64,000 bases of DNA. Origin: Epiperipatus broadwayi. Lineage: Eukaryota > Onychophora > Udeonychophora > Euonychophora > Peripatidae. This document shows positions 22,829-36,097 of this stretch, piece by piece. The stretch lies in assembly GCA_028023455.1 (NCBI GenBank), contig JAQFVV010000072.1, positions 263,501 to 327,500 of the forward strand, read 5' to 3'. Positions within the stretch are counted from its first letter, which is position 1. The number at the start of each line of letters is the position of its first letter. The position numbers and the translations under genes were made by a program. The notes beneath the pieces were generated by a model. The model did no database searches and was not told where the DNA came from. It worked only from the letters and a program-made list of their open reading frames with translations.

Positions 22829-25052
22829 TGTAACGAGCACAGACGTTCGTTACATTGTTTTTTTATATATAATTATTAAACAAGTTAAAATAAAAAGTTC
22901 GCATTTAAAAACTTTCTTTAAAAATTAAAAATTGAAATTAAAATATCGTCTTAAACTCTTATATATTAAGTCGCACAGATAATAAAAATTATTAAAATAA
23001 AATTTTTATTAAAGAAAAAGGTATTTTTAAAACTAAATTTTAAAAAGATTTGGAGATAAAATTATATCTCTAAATCTGTCTTTAAATATATTTTTGATTT
23101 GGAAAACAGGGTAATTAATTAGAAATGGAAATGATTGTTAATTAGTTAAATGTAAACCAGCCTTGAGCATTTAAATGTAATAACCTCTAGTCAGATAAGA
23201 AAACAATAGAAACTGTTAGCAAATAAGAAGAAATCCCTATGGAATCGGACCTCAACGAAAAGGATCATCTCATCGATGACGTAATGTAAATTCAATCCTT
23301 CACATTAATATAAAAGGAAAATTTTGGAAATTATTAATCAGTGACTAGTGACTGGAAATTGATTGATTATTGACGATGTAACAGCTAGGTGTTAGCGCTG
23401 GGGGGATTGAAAAAGACGCACAGCTTCAATCCCTTCAGTTCTGCTAAGAAAGAGAAAAAAATGGGCCATCGTTTATACAATGAGGACCAACTACCCGAAA
23501 AACAAAATCTCCAAAGGATAAATAAATAAATCAACCGGATACTAATCTTCGGACGACGTGGGAATTCACGTTTAAACGGCCAGGAATATAATAGGATGAA
23601 CTATTTCAATAACCGTAAGAACTTTAAAATTTATGAACATTAAGTTAAAAACTTTTCGTATTTAAAATAATTGCATTAGTTTCCTATCTGACCAAACTAA
23701 ATTAATAATGTTATTTGATGTATTTTTTTTCTTATTTATTTTGTAAAATCATTTCCATTTATTTATTTTTTGTTCTTTAAGTTTTATTATGATTGTTGTT
23801 TTCCGTTAAATTAATTATAAAAATGTTAAACTTAAGTCGGGCGTGAATGGCTGTATAGATTTGTAAAGTTATATTAGGGGAGGGTAATCTTAGGTTATTT
23901 ATGTCGTTGTTAGATTGGGTCAATGGATTGGATATATTGATGTAGTTAGTAGATGTAATCGGAGATTCGCCACGGGCAGAATCGTTTATGTATACGCCGC
24001 ACTCACCCGTTTGCCTATGGAAGGAATTATAAGACGGAGAACGCAGTTCCTTTCTATGGAGTTTTTTTTTTTATTGTTCTTCTCGTTAGATAGATGTAAT
24101 ATTCCTATCTGATTGAGAGTCAATGTCTTTTCTTAATTCTTTTGGTGCTGCCGTATTTCGTATTACATTGAATACATCGATGTATCAGATGGATTGATGC
24201 CAGTTTGACTGCGAATTTTAGCCTAAGGTTAAATAGGGATAGAATATTTTATTTTCGAATGCAAATCTATATAGTATATTCAGGCTCGATCCTATAAAAC
24301 TATTAAATTTAAGTTGTTTATAGACGCTTGCATGGATTGTTTATCGGTTAACTATATATTGCGTTTTCATATTTGATCAAAATATATAGACATTCGACAA
24401 ATACTGATACCTTACGGTGAGTATCTAAAAGTGTATTTATTCGGATGTCTTTTAAGTTATTGGTGACAATGCAGGTATCTTACGATGAATACTAGAGGGT
24501 TTCTTATATTTCCCTCTGCAATTGTCAGTAATCAATAACTTTGTATTTTGATCGTTTATGTTTACTTTGAAATGTTTTTGACCGTTGAAATCTATGTAAC
24601 CGATCTATAGCAACATATTAAACAGGTTAATATAATCCCATCTGTGCGAACTTGATTAAAAATGTAAATTTATAATATAATAGTAATGCAATGTAAATTA
24701 AAGTAAAATCAAAGTAAAAAAAAAATAATGTTAAATGTTAAATTAAATGTAAATCACTAAAGTAATTTTAAACCTTATATATATATGTGCATAAATAAAT
24801 GTTTGTATGTGAATTACTGGCAGTGGCTTACTTTATTCTTTTATATCCTAGTAAATGATATTATTAAATCTCTGCTATTCCACTGAGCTAGTGACATGGG
24901 CTAACGACCGGAATCAAAATTTAAGAAAAAAAAAATATATTTTTTTTTTGACTCACGTATCTGCCTACTTTATAAATTTTTCTAGGCTCAATTGCCTAGA
25001 TGGCGCCCCGTAGTGCAGTTTACGTTAAGTCGCTTATCTCCGGATCGTTACA
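22829..25052 (+). mobile_element. LTR element 1, 3' LTR
   Basis: 2,224 bp, the near-identical partner of 19881-22104. Differences are scattered substitutions and small indels (for example near 24334-24360 and in homopolymer lengths). The TA repeat begins right after its final CA. Confidence 0.9.
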
Positions 25053-25068
25053 ATATATATATATATAT

Positions 25069-26791
25069 TGTACCAATATTGAAATTGGCACATGATAATT
25101 TTGTCTAAAATATTATTAAATAATAAATAAGTTATAAAAATCTAAAAGGTTTCTTTAAGTAAACAAAATCAGTTTGTCAAAAGTAAAATTAAAAGTTTAA
25201 GAGTTTATTACAGTTTGTTTTCGAAAAAGATATGAATCAAATAGTTTTCCATCGTTAGTTTTTGAAATAAAAAGCTACAATTAATTAATCAGAAGGGGAG
25301 AGGAGTGTTTCATTAGAAAAGTTAAACTAAAGGTTTTATAAAAAGGAAGTAAAGAGTTTTCTTACTAGTATTCATAAAATATAAATAACTTAAAGTTTAA
25401 AAAAATACAAATCTCTTTTCATTCGAATTAAAGAAAAACTAATCTTAAAACTAGTTATATATGTGCATGTGAGTGTAAATAAATGTATGCGTGTTAGAAT
25501 AATATTAAAAAATATATAAATGAAAGTTAGAAAAAAATTATATTTGGAAAACACAGTGATGGCTATTAAGTTAAATAAAGATTTAAAAAAACCACACCAG
25601 CGGTGGGCTACTAATTAAAGATATAAAAACAACACGTTTATGAAAGCTACTACTAATTAAACAATCTTCAAAAACACATTGTCAAAGGATTAGTTATCAA
25701 TGAAATTTTGACAACACACATTGCCGGAGGATATTAAAACAAAAACACTTTGCATATATAAATAGCCAGATTTTTATCGGATGTCAGTTCAGTCTAGTTT
25801 CCAGTGACAGTCTTGTTTCAGTTCAGATAACAGTGCAGTTTATATTATGTATCAAGAAACAGAAATGCGGTGTTGAGCAGCTTTTGGGAATATACACTTT
25901 ACTTCAGCCCTTTAGTCCAACAAGATCATCAAAACCTGCCCATGAAATAATGTCTGCATAACAGCTCAGAAATCCTCCACCAATGTTCAACTGTCTCCAA
26001 GAATAAAACCAACGGATTAGCATCAAATCTCCTCAAGAAACATCAAATCTAACCAGTTAGATATACTCCATCAGAAGCAGCCAACAACAAGCAATATCCA
26101 CGTTACAAAAATCCTAGGTAAAACATTTTATTATTCTCATTTATATATAGTAGGCACCACTGTAATTCGTAAATCCTACAGAGACAAGTAATTTGAACTA
26201 TATAAGCAGGCATAAAATGAACTATTGATGTGCGTGTTTGTGAATGTGAGATAATTTATTGATGTCAAATATTATTTATGCTTTTCATAAGATATATATT
26301 ATAATGTATTAATTTAAAATGTGTGTGTGTTATATTAGTTAAAAAAAATTATAAAGATGTTTAAATTTAGTAAATTAATGTTAGTTAATAAATTGTCTTT
26401 AAAATTAAACCCTATTTGTCGGTCAATTCTTTTTATCAATTCTTTTACAAATCTTTATCAATTCTTTTCACCACTAATTATGTATAATCTATTAGTGATT
26501 ACAAACAGCTGAGCTAGTCATGGATATTTAGGCGTTGAGTTAGTGTCCAATGCTCAAAGCACGTTATTTATTCATTCTTGAATAGATAGCTGGCGCCCGT
26601 GTCTATACACAAACAAAAAAAGTGCTTTGAACTCTGGTGTTGAACTCAACAGTCAAGAAGAAGTTATGTCCTGGAAATGTAATGCTAGTTATATATTTTA
26701 TAGCTATCATTTGGGCATACATACTCTCCGAGTATGTTCTTCTCTGCCTAAGAGACCGGTGTTACGAACACACATATTCGAACCCGGTACA
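25069..26791 (+). mobile_element. LTR element 2, 5' LTR
   Basis: About 1,723 bp, TG..CA ended. It opens with an inverted repeat (ACCAAT with ATTGG near 25071-25089). It has a TATA-like 'catatataaatagcc' near 25753 followed by a likely transcription start, and a 'ctaggtaaaac' splice-donor-like block near 26114. The partner LTR is at 28088-29814. The family differs from element 1 but shares the architecture and short motifs near the end (tgagctagt, then tggcgcccgt). Confidence 0.9.
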
Positions 26792-28087
26792 AATGGTTTA
26801 AAGTAATAATAATGACAGAGGCTTCGTAAAATAAAAGTTGTTTTTTTTCTCCACGCACATATTAATTAAGAAAAATGCCCATAAATAAATAAGTAGGTTA
26901 AATAGTTAAAATAAAATCAATAAAATCATGTTAAATAAATGGGTCAAATTAATGATGTAAAAGTAAAGTTGTAGGTTTAAATAAATGAAAAGATAATGAA
27001 ATTTCTAGAATAAAAATTAAGTTAGTCAAATAGATATTTGTATAATAATGAATTGCAATAAAGTAAAACTGTTTTTTTTTTCTGAGTACACGCACGTTAA
27101 AATAAAATAGTTTTGAATATACGTAAGTTAATAAAAGGAAGTAAATAAATGGTTTAAAGTAATCAAGTCCAATAAAATCTTTGTATAATAATAAAGAACA
27201 GTAAAATAAAATAGTTTTCTGAATACATGCACGTTAATATATAAGTTAAAGTAATGGGGTAAAAGTAATATTGTAATATAAATAAATATGTAAATTGACA
27301 TCCGTGATAGTTTAGAATAGTATTGTAAGATTAAATAAATATGTAAAATAATGTTCGTAATGGTTTAAAGATAATATTATAAGAGTAATGTAAATAAATA
27401 TTTAAATAATGTTCATAAGGGTTATAAATAATAATGTAATATAAATAAATATGTTAAAGTAATGTTCATGTGTATTTAAAAATAATATCAAAAGGTTAAT
27501 ATAAATATAAAGTCAATCTAAGTTGTATTAAAAGTGTATAAGGGTTGAAATTAAGGGAAGAGGGTAGTATAGAAATAAGTTTAGATAAGGATAAGTTTAA
27601 AGCTGTTGACTGGATAAAATTTAGTACCGGTAATGGATTGGCTGGGATCATTCCTCTTTTAAAATGCACACTGATGACAACCAGAGTAAGTTGTGAATAT
27701 CTTTTTAGAGGAGAATCCCCATATCTCATACCTCATTTTCCAAAGCGTAAGTCGGAAATGGACAGTTAAAAATTCCTGCCATTCACAGTGACCTCTTCTT
27801 AGTCAAAGTCTGATCAAGAGAATTGGCAGCCGAAGCTTTGTTTATAAAACATTCCTGTGCCACAAAATTAGTTTGTCCTCATGGTCACTATCCAGGACTC
27901 AGAACATTGTAAACAATGTTGCCAGCATAGAAAGAAGAAAAGTATCATTGGAGATTGCCCTTGGTATGTAAAGTAAAAGATATCAAAAAAGCAAACTTAG
28001 AAAGAATAATAAATTAAGATTTAATGTTGTCAGAGATAAAATGGTCAAAAATAGACGCATTTTACTCTCAAAGGGAGGGCGGTGTAA
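26792..28087 (+). mobile_element. LTR element 2, internal region (non-coding)
   Basis: About 1.3 kb, largely degenerate A+T repeats of 'taaataaatatgtaa' type between 26880 and 27500. A 74-codon frame at 27545-27769 has no domain I recognise. A polypurine tract (aaagggagggcgg, 28071-28083) sits a few bases before the 3' LTR, as expected. No pol-type motif is seen. Confidence 0.75.
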
Positions 28088-29814
28088 TGTACCAATATTG
28101 AAATTGGCACATGATGATTTTTCCTAAAAAATTATTAAATAATAAATAAGTTATAAAAATCTAAAAGGTTTCTTTAAGTAAACAAAATCAGTTTGCTGTC
28201 AAAAGTAAAATTAAAAGTTTAAGAGTTTATTACAGTTTGTTTTCGAAAAAGATATGAATCAAATAGTTTTCCATCGTTAGTTTTTGAAATAAAAAGCTAC
28301 AATTAATTATTCAGAAGGGGAGAGGGGTGTTTCATTAGAAAAGTTAAACTAAAGATTTTATAAAAAGGAAGTAAAGAGTTTTCTTATTAGTATTCGTAAA
28401 ATATAAATAATTTAAAGTTTAAAAAAATACAAATCTCTTTTCATTCGAATTAAAGAAAAAGTAATCTTAAAACTAGTTATATATGTGCATGCGAGTGTAA
28501 ATAAATGTATGCGTGTTAGAATAATATTAAAAAATATATAAATGAAAGTTAGAAAGAAATTATATTTGGAAAACACAGTGATGGCTATTAAGTTAAATAA
28601 AGATTTAAAAAAACCACACCAGTGGTGGACTACTAATTAAAGATATAAAAACAACACGTTTATAAAAGCTACTACTAATTAAACAAGCTTCAAAAACACA
28701 TTATCAAAGGATTAGTTATCAATGAAATTTCGACAATACACATTACCAGAGGATATTAAAACAAAAACACTTTGCATATATAAATAGCCAGATTTTTATT
28801 GGAAATCAGTTCAGCCTAGTTTCCAGTGACAGTCTTGTTTCAGTTCAGATAACAGTGCAGTTTATATTATGTATCCAGAAACAGAAATGCGGTGTTGAGC
28901 AGCTTTTGGGAATATACGCTTTACTTCAGCCCTTTAGTCCAACAAGATCATCAAAACCTGCCCATGAAATAATGTCTGCATAACAGCTCAGAAATCCTCT
29001 ACCAATGTTCAACTGTCTCCAAGAATAAAACCAATGGATTAGCATCAAATCTCCTCAAGAAACGTCAAATCTAACTGGTTAGATATACTCCGTCAGAAGC
29101 AGCCAACAACAAGCAATATCCACATCCCAAAAATCCTAGGTAAAACATTTTATTATTCTCATTTATATATAGTAGCCACTGCTGTAATTCGTAAATCCTA
29201 CAGAGACAAGTAATTTGAACTATATAAGCATGCATAAAATGAACTATTGATGTGTGTGTTTGTGAATGTGAGATAATTTATTGATGTCAAATATTATTTA
29301 TGCTTTTCATAAGATATATATTATAATGTGTTAATTTAAAATGTGCGTGTGTTATATTAGTTAAAAAAAAATTATAAAGATGTTTAAATTTAGTAAATTA
29401 ATGTTAGTTAATAAATTGTCTTTAAAATTAAACCCTATTTGTCGGTCAATTTTTTTTATCAATTTTTTTACAAATCTTTATCAATTCTTTTCACCACTAA
29501 TTATGTATAATCTATTAGTGATTACAAACAGCTGAGCTAGTCGTGGATATTTAGGCATTGAGTTAGTGGCCATTGCTCAAATCGCATTATTTATTCATTC
29601 TTGAATAGATAGCTGGCGCCCGTGTCTATACACAAACAAAAAAAGTGCTTTGAACTTTGGTGTTGAACTCAACAGTCGAGAAGAAGTTATGTCCTGGAAA
29701 TGTAATGCTAGTTATATATTTTATAGCTATCATTTGGGCATACATACTCTCCGAGTATGTTCTTCTCTGCCTAAGAGACCGGTGTTACGAACACACATAT
29801 TCGAACCTGGTACA
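28088..29814 (+). mobile_element. LTR element 2, 3' LTR
   Basis: About 1,727 bp, nearly identical to 25069-26791 with scattered transitions. TA repeats follow immediately. Direct preservation of the LTR pair and polypurine tract marks a structurally complete non-autonomous insertion. Confidence 0.9.
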
Positions 29815-29821
29815 ATATATA

Positions 29822-30478
29822 TATGAGGATTTGAACTCAGATTTTCAAGCACCCTTCAACTATCCATACTATCTCATACAACTGATACACATGACCACAC
29901 ACATGTAGAAAAGATAAATAATCACCAATATACATATTTTATGCTAAACCAGCACTCATCAGTTGGTCCAGACTATCATCTCTCACACATATATATAATC
30001 AATGCTCAGTTTATATTAAGATAGCAAATCTTCATACTTTAATGGACAGGCTTCAATCCACTGCAACCTCCAACTTTTCAGCCATCCATATCATTGAAAA
30101 TCTGATAATGAAAACTCAAATCCTATGCTGATGCTAATATTATTGCCATGCCCATGTTGACCTGAAGTCACTCTGACCCCTCATGTATAGGACAGTGTCC
30201 ATTAAATACATATAAGAAGTATGAAGATTTGCTATCTTAATATAAACTGAGCATTGATTATATATATGTGTGAGAGATGATAGTCTGGACCAACTGATGA
30301 GTGCTGGTTTAGCATGAAATACGAATATTGTGATTATTAATCTTTTCTACATGTGTGTGGTCATGTGTATCAGTTGTATAAGATAGTGTGGATAGTTGAA
30401 GGGTGCTTAAAAATCTGAGTTCAAATCCTCTATACTTACAATTAAGCTCCCAGGTTTGTGAAGAGTGCCTGGTTTTCA
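29822..30478. mobile_element. FB-1 fold-back element, two-armed
   Basis: The left arm starts 'aggatttgaactcag'. The right arm ends with the inverse near 30412-30430 plus the 'caattaagctcccagg' tail. The centre has 'cccatgttgacctgaagtc'. The left-arm ribozyme (minus, 29922-29967) has CTGATGA but AAAA instead of GAAA. The right-arm ribozyme is annotated separately. Confidence 0.8.
30289..30333 (+). ncRNA. Candidate hammerhead ribozyme (FB-1 right arm)
   Basis: CTGATGA 30294-30300 and GAAA 30316-30319 are intact. Stem II is GTGCT with AGCAT around loop GGTTT (one G-T pair). Stem III (ATACGAAT) and the closing stem I (ACCAA with TTGTG) each carry a mismatch, so activity would be reduced. Confidence 0.5.
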
Positions 30479-30698
30479 AATATATATATATTGTGGGAAA
30501 TTTGAATAGATTGAATGATGGGTAATGCAAGTTTTTATTTTTTGTACGTTTGTATTAACAGTTGAAAAAGATTGTCAGTGAAACAATTGAAAGTACTTCT
30601 GGTAAAGAATATATTATTTAATTTTGAATACTGTGTTAAATATATTTGTTTGAATTATTATTATATAATTTAAAAATACAGACATTTAATGGTTATAG

Positions 30699-30744
<46 letters not shown>
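30699..30744. repeat. (TA)n microsatellite
   Basis: About 22 TA units, at the 3' tail of the minus-strand LINE fragment. Confidence 0.9.
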
Positions 30745-30748
<4 letters not shown>

Positions 30749-31086
30749 CAGGATGAAGGTCTCTCCAAGTTTAATCCATCTTCTTCGATCTTTAGCTTCT
30801 CTTCTCCACATCACCCCTGCACACTTTCTCATTTCATCCATCCATCTCACCCATCCATCTCACATGTGGTCTTTTTCTGGGTCTTTTACAATCTCTTGGA
30901 ATCCAGTTTAAAATATCAATTGTCCATCTATTATCATCTCTTCTAGCAATATGACCAGCCCAACTCCACTTCAATCTTTTAATTTTTTCAATGAGGTCAG
31001 TAACACCTGTTTGTTCTCTTACCCATACATTGCGTTTTCGAACTCTTCTTGTTACTCCCAACATACATCTCTCCATACTTCTTTGA
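30745..31086 (-). mobile_element. RTE-like LINE, C-terminal/3' fragment
   Basis: The minus-strand frame near 31080-30840 encodes, in order, 'RRVRKRNVWVREQTG', 'DLIEKIKRLKWSWAGHIARR', 'DNRW', 'WIPRDCKRPRKRP' and 'VRWMGEMDG'. This is the typical C-terminal end of endonuclease/reverse-transcriptase non-LTR elements found across invertebrates. It is cut at both ends by TA repeats (30699-30744 and 31089-31106). It is 5' truncated, as is usual for LINEs. Confidence 0.75.
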
Positions 31087-31689
31087 GTATATATATATAT
31101 ATATATTAAGATCTTTGTATAGAGACAAATTGGAATATCCAGACAATTGAGTGGGATAATCATGTGATAATACTTATTCACTGCAAGCTGAATTCTTCCA
31201 ATAGATGGAGCTAGGATGTTACAAAGAGGCCTTCTATATTTTGCAAATTGCTAAGTTTCTGAGAGAAACATCTCTACAGTCCTGTAAGTGCTTAGGAACT
31301 GATCCATCAGCAGAGAGTCATTTGCCATTAATGCAGGTGATGCAAAAAAAATTAAAAAGGTTTTATATCTAATAATAATCATTCCCCCATAAAATTATCA
31401 CATGAGTCCCAAATTATTCCATGCTTTTCAGAAGCAAATTTCATAAATATTACTAAAGTTTTTCCACCTTGTGATCCAGATCTAAAACTCTTCACAAGCA
31501 AAGATTGTACACCAGAAACAAATTTGGGAATATTGATAGGACTGTACTGAATAGGGATTTAAAGAGCATTATCATCTAATACATATTGATAACTCAAACT
31601 GACAATAGGTGGCAGAACAGAATAAATGTACATGGGTTAATGATAATAATAATTAAAATCATATCAAAGTCATATTATTATAAAAACCA

Positions 31690-31805
31690 TTATGTATATA
31701 TAAAATCATTAAAAACCAGTCAACACTTAGACAATCCCAATATCAATAACAATCAACAATTTCAAACTGTTGTCAAGGCAACTTCCTTTTAACAATAAGG
31801 GCAGA
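31690..31805 (+). repeat. Dispersed repeat R3, copy 1
   Basis: The blocks 'accagtcaacacttagacaa', 'aacaatcaacaatttcaaac' and 'gttgtcaaggcaact' also occur at 58255-58352 and, inverted, at 54090-54215. Non-coding and unclassified; possibly a 3' tail of a larger element. Confidence 0.6.
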
Positions 31806-32914
31806 ATCCCATCCTTATTAATGGTCTAATATACTTATATAGACACTAAGGATCGCAACTTGACCATATAGATTGAAATTATTGATACAAAGAAGTTTAA
31901 ATAATCCTCATTTATATATATCATATGTCCTAGTGAAAAGGTTATTGGCTCTCTCTTCGAACTGCATGCATCACTATTTTTAAATCAATATCTGTTTCAT
32001 GGCAAAATACCTGGGTCATGTGTTATAACATGAAACATGATTATGCTTCAGACCTTTATAGAAAACACATAATGGAACAATATACTAACTTTCAATTTTA
32101 TTTTTAATTGGGAAAATTTATTACCGAAACATTGTGAAGATAAAAAATAAAAGTGTGTGTGTCCATTATATTCATTTGTAAATACGTCAAAAAAAAATTT
32201 AAACTCTGAATGAAAAATAATTTTCATCAATACAGTCTAGACTGTATATATTAGGCAACTGAATTTAAAAAGTTGTGCTACTGTTGGAGTGAGAAGTTCC
32301 AACATGAAAAAAAAAATGTGTATTTTGTATTTTTTAAACAATTTCGATATTAAATCAGAGACACTAATTTTGTATGTGTAGTTTGTTTAAAAATTTGATA
32401 TCCCTGATCTTTATCCTATGAAATAAATATGTTTGTAAAGTTATTAACAACTGGTTAAATTTTTATTACGTTTCTTTTGGGACTGGGGTTCTAAATAACT
32501 GAATCACATTCTAACATCAATGCTTTCCTCTATGTAATGGAAAAACATTTAAACCAATTTCACTCAGCATTGAAAATAAATAAGTAGATAAACGAATGAT
32601 TTATTTCTTGAGATGTCGATATGACTGTACTCTGATCCATGAATCTCGGGCTTTGGTGTCCATAACTCTACCATTGCAACCAGCCAATCCAAACATTAAT
32701 ACTTTCAACTACGTTCATGTAAATTTATATATCAAGACTACCTCAAGAACCATAGGGATGGAATTCAGTTATTAACTTATGTAACATGAGGAATAGATTA
32801 TTTATATAATATTAAAACACTGCAACAGAGAAATCAAATATATATAATAAACCAAGTATACTTTCAACACCCCCAATATTTTTCTGTTAAAAATTTTAAA
32901 AAACAACCATTTTT
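31806..32914. other. Non-coding stretch
   Basis: No gene or clear repeat. Confidence 0.45.
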
Positions 32915-33045
32915 TATTAATTTGAATGCTATTGACTCTTTAATGTATTATGTATTCATTTTGCACAATAAACCAAGCCTCTTTAATCTTTCACTTTCTA
33001 TCATTCCTTTCACCATGCATTACCTTAACACAGGCCTGTCATATG
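32915..33045 (+). mobile_element. Fold-back family FB-3, single arm
   Basis: The blocks 'tgaatgctattgactct', 'ttttgcacaataaacca' and 'ttaacacaggcctg' match the left arm of the two-armed copy at 54745-55092. Confidence 0.55.
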
Positions 33046-34555
33046 CCTATGAAGCTTCTTTGTGCAAGGTAAATGTTAGCACACACACACACTCCATTCT
33101 ATGAAATAAAATTTGTAAATTAAAAGAGATTTTTTTCTAGCGTTTTTGAAGAAAAAAAAACTTGAAAATATAGCTTTTGTCATTTAATATGTTCAGTAAA
33201 TACATTAAATGTTTTATTCATTTGTTTCTATAAAATAAACATAAAGAATAAAACACAGAAAATAAAACATATTAATTAGGCTTCCCATGTCATCTTGATT
33301 AAAAATCTTTCCATTAAAATTTCTTTAAATAAATCAGTTTACATGTAAAATTAAAATAATAGTAATGAAAACATTGCAGTGCTCCCCTCCTCTTCTTAGC
33401 CAGCTCTGATATTAAATAAAAAAAGTATATAATATATAAGTTACTTACATGGTTATTATACTATTCCATTTGCATGTGTAGCACAATTGTCCTCAAAGCT
33501 GTGAATTTTTAATGAATACATAAACACAAATGAATATGCTTAACACTTTCGAAGGGTCTAGTATATATATATATTCCCTCAAAGTAAAAAATTTATTTGG
33601 CTAATCATTTGGTTATTGAAAATATTATGTATATCCAGAATACGATTCTTTGGAAGCTCTGTCCTTCATAGCAAGGAGTAAAGAGAGTGTGGCACCTGGT
33701 TTATCTCCATTATTCTTTCTTAATCAATATTTAGATCAACTTTAACCAGCAGGTCAGTAATTCATTAAAAGCAGTTGTTTGTTTGAAAACCCCATTGAAA
33801 ATCTCTCATGCATAAACTTATTCATATTTCCTATTAACAAAATCATATTCCTTCAATAATGATATATTTACACTAACACTACTATTTAATTTTTTATCTG
33901 TTGTTAGTTCACTAACAAAAACTATAATTTTTATATATGTAGTCCAATGTTTTAAATTTTTTTACTTACATTGTTTATATTTTATTAGGACCACCAAACT
34001 AGGTCAATTTTAAATAATACAGCTAATATAACTCTTACATCTCAATAATACCTTCTTGTTAAAAAGAAAGTTCTTTGTTTTCCAAATTCATCCATTATTT
34101 ATAAATCAGAATCTCCCTGACACAAAACTTATTTACATTTTCCATTAAGAAGGAAATAAACCTCCTGTTTATAAATATATAAATAGACTATTCATTACAG
34201 TAAAAATGCTTTCACTTGTTTTCATTCAATAATAAAAATTTCCCATGAAATTTGTTAAGAATTAAATAATTTAGCATGCAATAACATTTTTTAAAAAATT
34301 ATGTTTTTTAGTCATTCTGTTTTTCTTAGATTTAAACCGTGGTGTGAATTATGAATCATTTGTGAGTTCTTAGCTAAAGAACGCATCCAAGAAAAAACAG
34401 TTAGTAAAATATGTAAAAAGATAATACACCTCTAAAAAAACAGATATCATTATTAAAAATAAGAAAAACTATTTAGTAAAATGTGTAAAAAGATAATAAG
34501 CAATAATAATAATAACAAAAAGAGAAAGATAACACTATTAAAAATCATCAGCACA
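33046..34555. other. Non-coding stretch
   Basis: About 1.5 kb without a supported feature beyond a short (CA)n near 33081-33091. Confidence 0.45.
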
Positions 34556-34557
34556 AC

Positions 34558-34615
34558 ATAGCATTAAATCCAGACTTGATATTTCAAAGGCAGACACTCT
34601 ACCAATACTTTTAAA
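34558..34615 (-). mobile_element. tRNA-like SINE relic
   Basis: The minus strand has an A-box-like 'ggtagagtg', an anticodon-arm-like 'gtctgcctttgaa' and a degraded B box ('ggatttaatgc'). Reads as a decayed tRNA-derived head. Its 3' end is undefined. Confidence 0.4.
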
Positions 34616-34679
34616 ATAAGTTTTATTTTTAAGTAAATTGTTAATTTTAATGTGTTACTTTTTATATAAATTGGGATAT

Positions 34680-35175
34680 TTAAATAAAAATGATTGGAAA
34701 AGCTAAACATTTTTATTTACATATAATTTTTATTAATTATAATGATGAAAGGACATGAGCCTGTTTGGTTTTGTGCAATGGTAAAGAGGATATGAAATAT
34801 ATTTCAAGACTAGAGCAATTGCCACAATAAGTTTAAATAAAGAAATATTCCTCTTATGTTTAAATAATAAATATTTACAATCAGAATGTGTTTCTAGAGA
34901 TAAAGTGATTCAGAAATCTAGACATTTACATCTAAGTTTTATTAATTATCATGAAAAAATGGTGTTGGTTTGTTCACTTTAGTATTATGATAAGAGTATA
35001 TATGTAGTATATTTTGAATTTATGAAGCCTGGGTAATTGTCACAAATAAGTTTAAGTAGAAGTATCTTTTATATTTAAATAAAAAGTATTCACGCTCAGA
35101 ATGTATTTCTAATGATGAAATGATTCGAAAAGATAAACAATTTTATTTACATATAAATTTTATTAATTATCTTGG
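34680..35175 (+). repeat. Degenerate tandem repeat, about three units
   Basis: Units of roughly 205-225 bp share 'gattggaaaagctaaac' / 'gattcagaaatctagac' / 'gattcgaaaagataaac', then 'ttttattaattat', and 'caattgccacaataagttta' / 'taattgtcacaaataagttt'. The copies are well diverged, so the array is old. Confidence 0.6.
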
Positions 35176-35245
35176 TGTCTTGGCACTCCAGTAGTAAAGG
35201 GCAGCCCTGCCCTAACAGTACCAGGATCCAAACCATGCCCCTATT
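35176..35245 (+). mobile_element. Possible tRNA-like SINE head
   Basis: The block 'ccagtagtaaagggcag' followed by 'accaggatccaaacc' resembles weak A and B boxes. Low confidence. Confidence 0.25.
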
Positions 35246-35593
35246 TCTTCTCATGATTATGAAACACAGTTGCATTTGTTAAATCAGTATAGTTGGTTTA
35301 TTTAATTATATTTATTTTTATTCACTGTTATAGTGTTTTAATATTATTTATAATAATGGTGGAAGTTCAATCTATTATAAATATATATAAAACACTCTAT
35401 GAATTAATAAAAAGTAAAGAATATAATTGATCCACTTTATTCTTGCCCTTTTGTTAATACTGTATATAGAGTGTTATTTATGGATAACTTAAGAACCCTC
35501 ATAATTATATATTCATTAATCTATGCTAATTTCATGTTTACATATATATTATAGTGATGTGCATCAAAAAAATTGAACCTCATATTTTACATC

Positions 35594-35968
35594 ATGCTTA
35601 AACCTAAAGCATTAACTCACGTACTAAGTCAAGCCAATACTGGTGGTGTGCAAAGTACGCTGTTATTAAACAGTGAAGGTTCCTTGCTGGCTTATTCAGG
35701 ATATGGTGATAAAGATGCAAGAGTACCGGCAGCAATTGCTAGTAATATTTGGTGTGCTTATGAGAAAACAGGCCATACTGCATTAAATGAAGTTCTACAG
35801 TTTATTCTATTAGAAGCTAATGAAGGCAGAGTGGCTATCACTAAAGTAGCAAATTTGCTTTTATGTATGTATGCAAAGAATACTGTCAGCTTTGGAATGC
35901 TTAAAGCAAAGGCTAAAGCCCTTGCTGAATATTTGGAAGGACCTTTGACCCAAGTTGCAGCATCCTAG
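35594..35968 (+). CDS. LAMTOR2: LAMTOR2, Ragulator subunit p14 (intronless, likely retrogene)
   Basis: Encodes 124 residues starting [18 protein letters not shown], essentially full length for LAMTOR2 (125 in human). Family knowledge: LAMTOR2 is a roadblock/LC7-fold protein that dimerises with LAMTOR3 in the Ragulator complex on late endosomes and lysosomes, where it scaffolds Rag GTPases for mTORC1 and MEK1/ERK signalling. Visible conserved blocks are [18 protein letters not shown] (about 22-39), [12 protein letters not shown] (about 45-56), [19 protein letters not shown] (about 77-95) and [24 protein letters not shown] at the C-terminus. The start is the ATG at 35594; the frame is open 21 bases further upstream, but without an ATG. 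No intron interrupts the ORF, although vertebrate LAMTOR2 has several exons. With the flanking 15-bp repeats this indicates a retroposed copy. The intact frame and conservation suggest it is young or functional. No promoter was recognised. Confidence 0.95.
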   Translation: MLKPKALTHVLSQANTGGVQSTLLLNSEGSLLAYSGYGDKDARVPAAIASNIWCAYEKTGHTALNEVLQFILLEANEGRVAITKVANLLLCMYAKNTVSFGMLKAKAKALAEYLEGPLTQVAAS

Positions 35969-36097
35969 CGAATCTCAAATTTGTGTAAACAATTGGATGA
36001 ATGTTCACTTTGAAAAACAAATTGGAAACGGAAATGAATGTACAAGTTAATTCATAATTAATCTTTGTAAAGGAACTTATTATTTTTCTAATATTTG

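Noticed and set aside
27545-27769. 74-codon frame inside LTR element 2
   Set aside because: No gag, pol or env motif is recognisable and the minus strand is equally open.
29657-29908. 83-codon frame at the end of LTR element 2
   Set aside because: It runs across the LTR end into the TA repeat and the next repeat family, so it is accidental.
35573-35593. Upstream extension of LAMTOR2 (seven extra codons)
   Set aside because: It begins with TTG, not ATG, and lies partly in the flanking direct repeat. The family start is the ATG at 35594.
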